Positions 1 to 6,481 are shown, counted from the stretch's first letter. The stretch: DNA of 7,161 nt from Euryarchaeota archaeon Ods04 (GCA_028751055.1 JAQZDD010000049.1:1-7161); one strand, 5' to 3'. Numbers and translations are program-made. Notes: generated by a model not told the origin, from the sequence alone.

Positions 1-825
1 GTCTCAGCTTCCCTCTTGAGGTAGAGATGAGCGAACAGTGCCGAGTAGACGGCTGTCGTCGCAACCGACACGGAGACGTGCCAGCCTTCGACCGTTCCGT
101 CTGAAGCACCGTCGAACGCGAAGTAGCCGACTATCAGGGAGAAGCTACCGGCGAGGACGACGGTTCCGGCACGCCGGAGCCTTACGGCTCTCCAGCTCTT
201 CTTCAGCGCGCCAAGGACGCCCGCGCCGCCGACGTAACACGCCTCGGGCACTAGCAGGAACTTGACTTGGAAGACGAGGACTATCGAGAGGATTACGACG
301 CCGACGATGCCAAGAAGTAACAGCCCCAAGAGGCTGTCCGGAATCAGCAAGCCGCCGACTGCAAGGACGGCGAGTATCGTAAGCACCAGACCGACGTAAG
401 AGACAGCCGTCGAGACTACGACAACCGGAAAACGTCTCACAGCCGTAAAGAGCCTAGATGACCAGCCACCGTCGTCGTCGCGCACGTCTTCGACGGCACA
501 GAGACCAAGGTATCCACGTAAAAAAAAGCATGACTCCTCCAAGGAGGGTACCTGTTAGGTAGCCTAAGTAGCCGAGAGCGGCGACAGCCCCGAAGAGGAC
601 GACGATGCTCGGATACCTCCTAAACAGACTGCCCGACCAGAGAACGGTGTCTACGAAGCTACGGCGCGAAAGTTCGTACCGGTCGCCGTAGCACCGGAGA
701 CAGGCGCAGTCGGCTGGGTGAGAGACGGCACGACGGACACCGACATCCGCTCTATCCGTGTCACCGTCGGAGTGGTCGTCGGTGCTCTTGGTGTGGCTTC
801 TGTCCACTACGGTACGTTTCGACAA
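1..825 (-). pseudogene. Frameshifted multi-pass membrane protein, paralogue of the gene at 5552-6352 (3' end beyond window)
   Basis: From a TTG at 825 (or GTG at 807) the minus strand encodes a polar head, a CxCxxC motif (Cys40, 42, 45), an SRRSFVD stretch and a first hydrophobic region, then hits a stop at 454. Dropping one T from the T8 run (plus-strand A8 at 520-527) opens the other frame without a stop to position 1. The corrected product is at least 274 residues and matches the 5552-6352 protein along its length: CxCxxC, the RGYLGL/TGYVCR region, a 'VPEACYVGG...KKSWR' segment matching 'FPQACFIDG...RDSWR', and a terminal 'FAHLYLK' matching 'LAHVYIE'. The stop codon is probably only a few codons past the window edge. 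The family is not one I can name with confidence; the acidic-Gly/SW motif between helices recalls GPDPase-membrane/DUF7847-like haloarchaeal proteins. No ATG start exists in frame, so the true start is uncertain. It could be a pseudogene, a phase-variable gene or an assembly error; the frameshift itself is clear. Confidence 0.82.
520..527. repeat. A8 homopolymer (T8 in the coding strand) at the frameshift point
   Basis: This run of eight A on the plus strand is the point at which the reading frame of the 1-825 membrane protein gene is lost. Seven residues instead of eight would restore one continuous frame. The switch coincides with where homology to the paralogue moves from one frame to the other. 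Homopolymers this long are rare inside genes of this base composition. Confidence 0.8.
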
Positions 826-894
826 CTAAGTAAAAAGGACAACGAAACTCAGGTCTTGTCGATAGGCAAAAAGACGTTTTTTCCTTACGTTATC

Positions 895-904
895 TATATT
901 ATAC
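895..904 (+). promoter_or_regulatory. TATA box for the leader ORF/ABC operon
   Basis: The stretch from about 865 to 920 is strikingly AT-rich against GC-rich genes on both sides. TATATTATAC is centred about 25 nt before the ATG at 924, the usual archaeal TATA-to-start-site distance, so transcription should begin at or next to that ATG and give a leaderless message. The same AT-rich block may also hold the promoter of the minus-strand gene ending its 5' side at 825, but I cannot pick out a convincing box for it. Confidence 0.55.
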
Positions 905-923
905 AAAATATCTTATCCTAACC

Positions 924-1049
924 ATGGAACTACGAGCTACGCCGCTCAGCGGTATCTGTTTACCGAGCAGGGAACCGGTGTCGGTGCAGGTGAAGGTGAA
1001 AGACGTTCCCGATAGACGACCGAGTGTAAGACGACGGTGGTCTGCGTGA
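924..1049 (+). CDS. Possible 41-aa leader ORF coupled to the CARDB gene
   Basis: The ATG at 924 lies about 25 nt after the centre of a TATA box, fitting a leaderless start. The frame runs 41 codons to TGA at 1047-1049, which overlaps the GTG at 1046 of the CARDB gene as GTGA. The same 4-nt overlap geometry (ATGA) joins the next two gene pairs of the operon, arguing for translational coupling. The predicted peptide is basic (about nine Arg/Lys against four Asp/Glu), has no membrane segment and has no family I recognise. Its basic character is unlike the acidic proteins around it, so it may matter as a translated leader rather than as a protein, or it may be chance. The remainder of 826-923 is the AT-rich intergenic region. 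Confidence 0.35.
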   Translation: MELRATPLSGICLPSREPVSVQVKVKDVPDRRPSVRRRWSA

Positions 1050-2500
1050 TTCACAGACGGACGAAGCTCAGGTCCGCCGTCTTTGTCTTCTTTGCTGTCG
1101 TCCTTCTCGCGTCCCTGTTTACTTTGTCGTCGCTGTCGGTCGCCGCCGCGGAGAAAGGGATACACATCTCGGACGTTGAGGTGAGTCCCGACAACCCGGA
1201 AGTCGGTGAGACCGTTACGGTCACGACGACCGTTAAGAACGACGGAGCTGAGCGTTTCGACCTCAGTCAGGTGCGTATCATGGGTCTCGACGACATGGAG
1301 TCGTCCACAAACTTGGGCACGGTCGCTCCCGGCGAGGAGATAGACGTGCCGCTGTCGGTGAGGTTCGAGTCCGAAGGAACGAAGGAGTTCGATGTCAGAG
1401 CCAGCGGAACCGCCGTAGGCATCGGAACGGTGCACAGACAAGTGACAGTCGAGGTCAGCGGCAACAGTCTGCACGTAGACTCGTCGGCGGAGGATGCTGT
1501 CGTCGGTAGCTGGGTACCTCTCGATGTCGAACTGTCGAACGGTGCGGTGTCTGAGGTACGTAACGTCCGGGTGGACGTAGACGGCGATGTCAGGGTTCGG
1601 GAGAACACCGCCTACGTTCCGGAGTTAACTGCTAACCGGACGGAGGCTGTCGAACTCCTCGTTATGTCCGACTCGCCGGGGACGGAGACGGTCGATGTCT
1701 CTGTCAGCTACACGAACACGAACGGAAACACGGTGACTGTCACGGACACGCTGGCGATGGAGTTCACCGAGGCAAACCACGAGGTCGACCTCAGAGCCAC
1801 GACGACCGAGGACGGCATAGAGGCGACGTTCCTCAACCTTGGTGACTCCGCGGTGCAGGATGTTCTGGTCGAAGGAGCCGGAGACGTGACGCCCGTAGAG
1901 ATAGACGGTGTTCGCGGTAAGTCGTCCGAGACGGTCGCACTCGAAACCGAAGGTCTACGCGAGGAGGAGGAGGTCGAACTCAGGGCTTCGTACTACCTCG
2001 GCGACGAAAGACGTACGGTTGAGACGACGGTCGGTTACGTGCCGAAGGCGGACGTGAGGCTCACGGGAACGTCGGTTGAGGGCGGTAGCAGTCTCACGGT
2101 GACGGGTAGCGCGAGCAACGTGGGTATAGACGACGCCGACGGCGTCCTTGTTGAAGTCGTCGACACCGAATACGTCGAACCTCGGCAGCCACAGCCCGAC
2201 TACTTCGTCGGTACCGTTCCCGCAAGCGACTTCGGAACGTTCGAACTCAACGCAGATGTAACAGGCGAGGTGGACGCCATACCCGTGGAGGTCAGCTACA
2301 CGTACGAAGGCGAGAGACAGAGCCATGTCGTCGAGATACCGTACGTCTCGGACTTCGCCGGTGAAGCAGACACGGGTTTCGACGACGTGCCACATCCGGA
2401 GGATGACGACGAAGGACTGCCTACCTACCTCGTGGTACTGCTCGCTGTCTGCGCACTCTTGGTCGTCGGCTACGGCTGGAGACGGAGAGGGGCTACATGA
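1046..2500 (+). CDS. CARDB-type surface protein with signal peptide and C-terminal membrane anchor, ABC transporter partner
   Basis: This 484-residue protein has a basic N-terminus, a signal-peptide hydrophobic segment (about residues 9-35) ending in AAA|EKG, about 400 residues of Val/Thr-rich beta-sandwich sequence, an acidic linker (about 440-458), and one C-terminal helix (about 460-477) followed by WRRR. The first repeat is a typical CARDB/COG1361-like domain ('NPEVGETVTVTTTVKNDG', about 50-67); three more sandwich units probably follow at about 143-242, 244-332 and 335-433. It should sit outside the membrane with a short cytoplasmic tail. Such proteins commonly accompany MacB-type ABC genes in archaea and may act as an extracytoplasmic subunit or substrate receptor, though the substrate is unknown. 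GTG 1046 is chosen because GGTG at 1036-1039 is a fair ribosome site and because of the GTGA overlap with the leader ORF; GTG 1037 (487 residues) is the alternative. An in-frame stop lies upstream at 1013. Confidence 0.87.
   Translation: MIHRRTKLRSAVFVFFAVVLLASLFTLSSLSVAAAEKGIHISDVEVSPDNPEVGETVTVTTTVKNDGAERFDLSQVRIMGLDDMESSTNLGTVAPGEEIDVPLSVRFESEGTKEFDVRASGTAVGIGTVHRQVTVEVSGNSLHVDSSAEDAVVGSWVPLDVELSNGAVSEVRNVRVDVDGDVRVRENTAYVPELTANRTEAVELLVMSDSPGTETVDVSVSYTNTNGNTVTVTDTLAMEFTEANHEVDLRATTTEDGIEATFLNLGDSAVQDVLVEGAGDVTPVEIDGVRGKSSETVALETEGLREEEEVELRASYYLGDERRTVETTVGYVPKADVRLTGTSVEGGSSLTVTGSASNVGIDDADGVLVEVVDTEYVEPRQPQPDYFVGTVPASDFGTFELNADVTGEVDAIPVEVSYTYEGERQSHVVEIPYVSDFAGEADTGFDDVPHPEDDDEGLPTYLVVLLAVCALLVVGYGWRRRGAT
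2484..2492 (+). promoter_or_regulatory. Shine-Dalgarno-like site for the ABC ATPase gene
   Basis: A purine run, GGAGAGGGG, ends four bases before the ATG at 2497, inside the last codons of the CARDB gene. With the ATGA overlap it supports the chosen start and reading within one operon. Confidence 0.5.
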
Positions 2501-3177
2501 GCCGTAAGGTAGCCGAACTCGAAGGAGTCGTAAAGAGGTACGAGAGCGGTGAGGATGAACTCACTGTGCTCAGCGGCGTTGACTTCGGTGTCGAACGCGG
2601 TGAGTTCGTAACTGTCATGGGACCGAGCGGATGCGGCAAGACGACTATGCTTAACATACTCGGTCTGCTCGACGAACCCACTGAGGGCACGGTACGCCTT
2701 GACGGCAAAGACGCCACCGACCTGACCGAGAAGGAGAGGACGCTCGCAAGAAGGGAGTCGATAGGCTTCGTCTTCCAAGACTTCTACCTCATACCTACTC
2801 TCACAGCCGAGGAGAACGTAGACGTACCGACGGCTTTCTCAGGTGGAAGCGGCGGACGTGCGCGCGAACTCCTCGAAACCGTCGGCTTGGGTGACAGGGT
2901 TGACCACTACCCCGACGAACTCTCCGGCGGTCAGAAACAGCGTGTCGCGCTCGCACGCTCGCTTGTCAACTCGCCCGGGGTACTCTTAGCCGACGAACCG
3001 ACAGGCAACCTGGACAAGGAGACCAGCGACAGCGTCCTCGACGAGATACGCAGGATATGCGACGACGGCGTCGGAGTCGTAGCCGTGACACACGACGAAA
3101 AGCTGACCGAGTACTCCGACAGAGACGTACGTCTTGACGAAGGTGAGGTGAGACGGACCGGCAAGGTGACAGAATGA
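2497..3177 (+). CDS. ABC transporter ATP-binding protein, LolD/MacB type
   Basis: This is a complete 226-residue nucleotide-binding domain of the family's normal length. It binds and hydrolyses ATP at the inner face of the membrane to drive the permease encoded next. Visible motifs in order: A-loop Tyr15; Walker A GPSGCGKT (42-49); Q-loop Gln94 in FVFQDFYLIP, followed by the LTAEENV typical of the LolD/MacB branch; signature LSGGQKQR (142-149); Walker B VLLADEPTG (162-170) with catalytic Glu167; D-loop NLD (171-173); and switch His199. All catalytic residues are intact. The ATG overlaps the CARDB stop by 4 nt, and its own stop overlaps the permease start the same way, so the three genes form one operon. 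The substrate cannot be read from the ATPase. All five isoleucine codons are ATA. Confidence 0.97.
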   Translation: MSRKVAELEGVVKRYESGEDELTVLSGVDFGVERGEFVTVMGPSGCGKTTMLNILGLLDEPTEGTVRLDGKDATDLTEKERTLARRESIGFVFQDFYLIPTLTAEENVDVPTAFSGGSGGRARELLETVGLGDRVDHYPDELSGGQKQRVALARSLVNSPGVLLADEPTGNLDKETSDSVLDEIRRICDDGVGVVAVTHDEKLTEYSDRDVRLDEGEVRRTGKVTE

Positions 3178-4328
3178 CCAGAAAGCTCTCTCCGGCAGTT
3201 CTAATGGCATGTCGTAACCTGCTCCGTAACAGGATACGGTCGGCTCTCGCGTGTTTCGGTATCGTGATAGGCGTCATTGCGATAGCGTCGCTCGGCATAC
3301 TCGGCTTCACCCTTCAGGCTGGCTTCATGGAGAACATGGGCGATGTCGCTAACCAGATAGAGGTAACGCCGGCGACGGGTGGCGACGGCATGGGCTTCGG
3401 AGGCGCGACCGACGACACGCTCTCAGAGAGGGAGGTGCGTGACGTGCGTCAGTCGGCGGTCGGTGCGTCGGTCGTGCCGGTGAGACAGGACACTGTTGAT
3501 ATAGAGTACGGGGACATGTCGACGACGAGAACCGCGTACTCCGTCTCCGAACCCAACGTGCTTTTTGAGGCAGAGGACGGCAGGCTACCAGCGCAGATGT
3601 CGAGCGGCGTTCTCGTCGGAAACACGCTCGCCGACACTATGGATGCCAACGTGGGTAGCACGATGACCGTCGACGGCGACTCGTACCGAGTCGTCGGGGT
3701 TCTCGAAGAGGTACCTTGGACGGCACCCGTTAACCCTAACTTCGGCATCGTCGTTCCCGAGAACGAACTAAGGGATGAGGAGTACTCCAGCGTCGTCGTT
3801 GAGGAGAGGTCGGCGGACTCCGCAGAGGCGACGGCTGAGAGGATAGACGAGACTCTGAACAGACGCGACGACGTCGTTGACGTGCAGGAGAGTAGCGACT
3901 TGATAGAGAACATACAGGAGCAACAGAGACTTCTCACGATGTTCCTGATAGCCGTTGGTTCGATATCCCTCTTCGTAGCCGGTGTGAGCATACTCAACGT
4001 CATGCTTATGTCGACCGTCGAACGCCGTGAGGAGATAGGAGTCCTCCGCGCAGTAGGCGTGCGGAGAACCAGCGTCATGAAGGTACTTCTCACCGAGTCG
4101 GTTCTCCTTGGCATCGTCGGCGGCGCGGTCGGTTTGGTGCTGAGCGTAGGCATAGGTGCTGTCATAAACCACTTCATGCTCGGAGATGCGTTTCTCGTGT
4201 TCCAGCCCGGGAACGTCAGATACCTCGCCACGGCGATGGGTTTTGCGGTCGGTATAAGCTTGGTGAGCGGCGCGTATCCCGCGTGGAAGGCGGCGAACGA
4301 GAAGCCCGTTGAGGCTCTCCGTGGATAA
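3174..4328 (+). CDS. ABC transporter permease, MacB/FtsX family
   Basis: This 384-residue membrane protein has the four-helix MacB/LolC/FtsX layout: TM1 at about 24-48, a large outside domain (MacB periplasmic core type, about 50-250), TM2 at about 254-280, TM3 at about 304-332 and TM4 at about 349-371. After TM2 comes 'STVERREEIGVLRAVGVRR' (280-298), the cytoplasmic coupling region of FtsX-like permeases, and the protein ends with the characteristic 'YPAWKAANEKPVEALRG'. The family transmits ATP-driven movement to extracytoplasmic partners rather than moving substrate through a central channel; two copies normally pair with two ATPases. The ATG overlaps the ATPase stop as ATGA, with GGTGA at 3165-3169 as ribosome site. 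The substrate is unknown: LolCDE-like lipoprotein handling, MacB-like export and signalling are all open. No poly-T terminator is seen after the stop. Confidence 0.95.
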   Translation: MTRKLSPAVLMACRNLLRNRIRSALACFGIVIGVIAIASLGILGFTLQAGFMENMGDVANQIEVTPATGGDGMGFGGATDDTLSEREVRDVRQSAVGASVVPVRQDTVDIEYGDMSTTRTAYSVSEPNVLFEAEDGRLPAQMSSGVLVGNTLADTMDANVGSTMTVDGDSYRVVGVLEEVPWTAPVNPNFGIVVPENELRDEEYSSVVVEERSADSAEATAERIDETLNRRDDVVDVQESSDLIENIQEQQRLLTMFLIAVGSISLFVAGVSILNVMLMSTVERREEIGVLRAVGVRRTSVMKVLLTESVLLGIVGGAVGLVLSVGIGAVINHFMLGDAFLVFQPGNVRYLATAMGFAVGISLVSGAYPAWKAANEKPVEALRG

Positions 4329-4335
4329 ACAAAAT

Positions 4336-4343
4336 GACGCGTC
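4336..4343. repeat. 8-bp perfect palindrome upstream of the lipoprotein promoter
   Basis: GACGCGTC is its own reverse complement and lies nine bases upstream of the TTATAAA box. It could be a regulator site, but an 8-bp palindrome in GC-rich DNA may well be chance. Confidence 0.2.
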
Positions 4344-4359
4344 CGAAACTGATTATAAA
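4344..4359 (+). promoter_or_regulatory. BRE plus TATA box for the LolA-like lipoprotein gene
   Basis: A purine-rich CGAAA (4344-4348), resembling a TFB recognition element, precedes TTATAAA (4353-4359). The box is centred about 29 nt before the ATG at 4385, so the transcript should start almost at the start codon; no Shine-Dalgarno site is present, as expected for a leaderless haloarchaeal gene. The lipoprotein gene can thus be expressed independently of the ABC operon ending 56 nt upstream. Confidence 0.7.
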
Positions 4360-4384
4360 CGCGAGACGTTAACCGATACATCCG

Positions 4385-5530
4385 ATGCCGGACAGAACCA
4401 AAGCCGGAGGAGTGGTCCCTCTCGTGTGTGTCATCGTGCTAGTCTTCGTAGCCGGCTGCATCGGTCCTGAGGCAGGCGGTTCGGCTTCCGCCGAGGAGAT
4501 ACTCGCGGAAGCCGACGACTACGACGGATTCGATGACGTGCACGGGGAGGTTCGGTTCGAGACACATGGTTTCACGGAGTACAGGGGACATCTGGCTTTT
4601 CTCGGTGCGGGGATATCCTTCGAAACCGTCTCGGAAACCGGAGATGGCGAAGAGTACACCGCTGATATAATGCTAAGATCTACGGGCGAACTGCGTACTG
4701 ACGTTTACACGGACAGCGAGCTATACGAGGTAACGGTCTTCACCGACTCCGAGTACATCAGGTACGAAGCCGACGACGGCTGGTACACCAGGACAGAGGT
4801 TGACAGATATGAAGACGGTAGGTTCGACTTCGAATCTCTGGTCGGAGACTTCGAGTTTGAGCACGTCGGGAGCGAGACGGTAGCGGGACGCGACGCCCAT
4901 CTGCTTCAAGGTGTGTCGCTGGACGAAGATTCGCCTGTTGAGGAGATACGTCTCTGGATGGACTACGAGACGCTCTTCCCGCTCCGTTCGGAAGCCGAAG
5001 CTGTCGTCGACGGCGACGAACACGTGACGACATGGGAGTTCACCGAGGTTGAGTTCGACAAGGGATTCGACGACAAACACTTCGACTTTGAGAAGCCTGA
5101 GGATGCTACCGACGTGGAAGAGACGACCGAGACGTACGAGGTGGTGCCCGAAGAAGAACGTGACGAGGAAGCTGTTATCGAAGAAGTTTCCGAGGATATA
5201 GGCTATGGCTTCGGCTCCGTCGACGACGAAAGGTACGAGCTACGTTACGCGCAAAGCTCGCCTGTCTACGACGCCAACCCCGACGCAGTCCTGAGATACG
5301 AGGACACAGAAGGCGACGAGAACGTGAGCCTGTGGGTGAACGACAGGTGGGATGGACTGATGGAGAGAGGGACTGAGGTCGAAGCCGGGGAAGGAACGGC
5401 TATGTTCAGGGAGATGGACGGCTCCAACTTTTTCGACTGGAGATGTGCCGGAGACATCTACACGCTTGCCGGAGATGTCGGAAGCGAGCGCATGGTTGAG
5501 ATAGCTGAGGACGTATGTCTGCCTCGGTAG
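4385..5530 (+). CDS. Acidic lipoprotein with LolA-like N-terminal region and DUF4367-like C-terminal region
   Basis: The 381-residue product has a signal peptide with hydrophobic core VPLVCVIVLVFVAG and lipobox VAGC; Cys25 is the expected lipidated residue. The mature protein is rich in Asp/Glu, as in salt-adapted exported proteins. Residues about 36-236 look like the LolA/LolB-type half-barrel fold (COG2834/DUF2092 style): 'VGSETVAGRDAHLLQG' (161-176) followed by 'LWMDYETLFPLRSEAE' (190-205) are the usual signature stretches. An acidic linker (about 237-270) leads to a second domain (about 275-378) ending 'FFDWRCAGDIYTLAGDVGSERMVEIAEDV', which resembles DUF4367. Cys354 and Cys378 could form a disulphide. 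It is expected on the outer face of the membrane, perhaps binding lipid or a lipoprotein, or acting as a sensor; the function is inferred from fold resemblance only. It follows the ABC operon on the same strand but has its own promoter. Confidence 0.85.
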   Translation: MPDRTKAGGVVPLVCVIVLVFVAGCIGPEAGGSASAEEILAEADDYDGFDDVHGEVRFETHGFTEYRGHLAFLGAGISFETVSETGDGEEYTADIMLRSTGELRTDVYTDSELYEVTVFTDSEYIRYEADDGWYTRTEVDRYEDGRFDFESLVGDFEFEHVGSETVAGRDAHLLQGVSLDEDSPVEEIRLWMDYETLFPLRSEAEAVVDGDEHVTTWEFTEVEFDKGFDDKHFDFEKPEDATDVEETTETYEVVPEEERDEEAVIEEVSEDIGYGFGSVDDERYELRYAQSSPVYDANPDAVLRYEDTEGDENVSLWVNDRWDGLMERGTEVEAGEGTAMFREMDGSNFFDWRCAGDIYTLAGDVGSERMVEIAEDVCLPR

Positions 5531-5551
5531 CCGGTGCATAGACAGCGAGCC

Positions 5552-6352
5552 TCAGGTTTCCGGTGTATGTCCTGTCTCTATGTAGACGTGCGCGAGAAAT
5601 CCGACGTAGACTGCCATGAAGAGGATGTCGGATACCACGTTCAAAGCCATTCTCCAGCCGAATCCCTGCCCGTACTCCACGCCGAGGGCGTAAGAGTCGA
5701 GGTCGACGGTTACACGGAGCGTCTCTGTCCCGGGGTTGAGCAGCTCGGGGACGGACGCGCTCAGAACGACGTATCCGACGCCGACGACCAACAGGTAGAT
5801 GAGCCTGCCCTTGCTGACCTTCGAAACCCTCCAGCTATCTCTGATGCTCCCGACAGGTCCTTTGCCGTCTATGAAACACGCCTGAGGAAACATCATCGTC
5901 CTGAATATCAGATAGAGTCCTGTGACCATTATCAGGACAAGCGTTACGGGACCGGGAAGAAACAGTTCGTTCATGGCTATCCAGAAGACAACGACAGAGC
6001 CGAGAAGGAACGCGAAGACACAGAAAGATAGGACTGCCGAAGGAACCGCAATCACAGTCTTCAGTATGTTTCGGGAGCCGTCGCTAACGTAGTCCGTCGT
6101 CTCTTTGAGCGCGTGCCGGCAGACGTAGCCCGTGAGAACGACGTACGCGCCGAAGACGGATACGGCGGTGATGACTCCGGGTACGGCGTCGGATGCCATC
6201 ATAGAGATCTGGAAGGCTGCGACCACCGCGACGGCGAAGGCGACGTTCGGTCTGGTGACGAGCGAGAGGCTCCAGAGGAAGATATCGACGACGGATCTCC
6301 TCACGACCTTCGTGTCTATCCCCCTGCAACGGACGCAGTCACACCTGTCCAT
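5552..6352 (-). CDS. Six-helix membrane protein with N-terminal CxCxxC, intact paralogue of the gene at 1-825
   Basis: The 266-residue protein starts at an ATG and carries Cys4, Cys6 and Cys9 (CxCxxC) in a short basic N-terminal tail, probably cytoplasmic. Hydrophobic segments lie at about 37-52, 57-79, 97-122, 134-156, 184-202 and 236-256. Between helices 4 and 5 is 'FPQACFIDGKGPVGSIRDSWRVSKVSKGRL', like the loop of GPDPase-membrane/DUF7847-type proteins in which a Gly-rich turn is followed by a Ser-Trp pair. I do not recognise a specific function. Helices 5 and 6 are separated by an acidic exposed loop (about 203-235). It is convergent with the lipoprotein gene (stops 21 nt apart, no visible terminator) and divergent from the Tat lipoprotein gene. 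Its relation to the frameshifted copy supports that this is a conserved, translated family. Confidence 0.85.
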   Translation of the reverse strand: MDRCDCVRCRGIDTKVVRRSVVDIFLWSLSLVTRPNVAFAVAVVAAFQISMMASDAVPGVITAVSVFGAYVVLTGYVCRHALKETTDYVSDGSRNILKTVIAVPSAVLSFCVFAFLLGSVVVFWIAMNELFLPGPVTLVLIMVTGLYLIFRTMMFPQACFIDGKGPVGSIRDSWRVSKVSKGRLIYLLVVGVGYVVLSASVPELLNPGTETLRVTVDLDSYALGVEYGQGFGWRMALNVVSDILFMAVYVGFLAHVYIETGHTPET

Positions 6353-6390
6353 CTCTCTACCTTGCGTTCGGGGATGCTCGTCCTAAAGTG

Positions 6391-6405
6391 GATAACTTTT
6401 TCCTT
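6391..6405 (-). promoter_or_regulatory. Possible BRE/TATA element for the minus-strand membrane protein gene
   Basis: On the minus strand AAGGAAAAAGTTATC reads as a purine-rich BRE followed by a weak TATA-like box. A transcript starting about 26 nt on would have a leader of roughly 15 nt before the ATG at 6352, with GGTAGAGAG just before the start as a possible ribosome site. The box is far from consensus. Confidence 0.33.
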
Positions 6406-6453
6406 CGACCGACAACGGCTGTGGACGGTATTCTGCGTACGTACCACAACCAG

Positions 6454-6459
6454 TTTAAC
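6454..6459 (+). promoter_or_regulatory. TATA-like box for the Tat lipoprotein gene
   Basis: TTTAAC is centred about 26 nt before the ATG at 6482, the canonical archaeal spacing for a leaderless transcript. No Shine-Dalgarno site is present. The 129-nt gap between the divergent genes holds this box, the minus-strand element and the inverted repeat at 6463-6480. Confidence 0.55.
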
Positions 6460-6462
6460 AGT

Positions 6463-6480
6463 CTCGGACGTATATCCGAG
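6463..6480. promoter_or_regulatory. Perfect inverted repeat between TATA box and start codon, candidate operator
   Basis: CTCGGA and TCCGAG are exact reverse complements separated by six bases (CGTATA), ending one base before the ATG. A dimeric regulator bound here would cover the start site and block transcription from the TTTAAC box. Because the gene looks like a metal-transport lipoprotein, a metal-responsive repressor (DtxR/SirR type) is a reasonable guess, but the bases do not identify the regulator. Confidence 0.45.
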
Positions 6481-6481
6481 C

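Noticed and set aside
38..265. Plus-strand Arg/Ser-rich frame of 75 codons
   Set aside because: Antisense to the C-terminal half of the frameshifted gene, which aligns with its paralogue; the composition is typical of an antisense shadow.
718..921. Plus-strand open frame of 67 codons running into the AT-rich intergenic region
   Set aside because: Its first half is antisense to the N-terminus of the frameshifted membrane protein, whose homology to the paralogue supports the minus strand; the rest translates AT-rich promoter DNA.
4361..4370. Short AACG...CGTT symmetry just after the TTATAAA box
   Set aside because: Only four paired bases per arm, expected by chance at this composition.
3449..4381. 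Long open frame of 310 codons on the minus strand, opposite the permease gene
   Set aside because: It lies almost wholly antisense to a permease with clear family motifs and is Ser/Thr/Arg-rich, as expected for an antisense shadow of acidic, GC-rich coding sequence; it has no promoter or domain of its own.
5531..5575. Imperfect repeat CCGGTGCATA / CCGGTGTATG around the convergent stops
   Set aside because: Short, imperfect and not arranged as a hairpin with a T-tract; it does not support a terminator or attachment site.
5534..6031. Plus-strand open frame of 165 codons opposite the membrane protein gene
   Set aside because: The minus strand gives a six-helix protein with a paralogue in the window; the plus-strand product has no hydrophobic pattern or recognisable motif.
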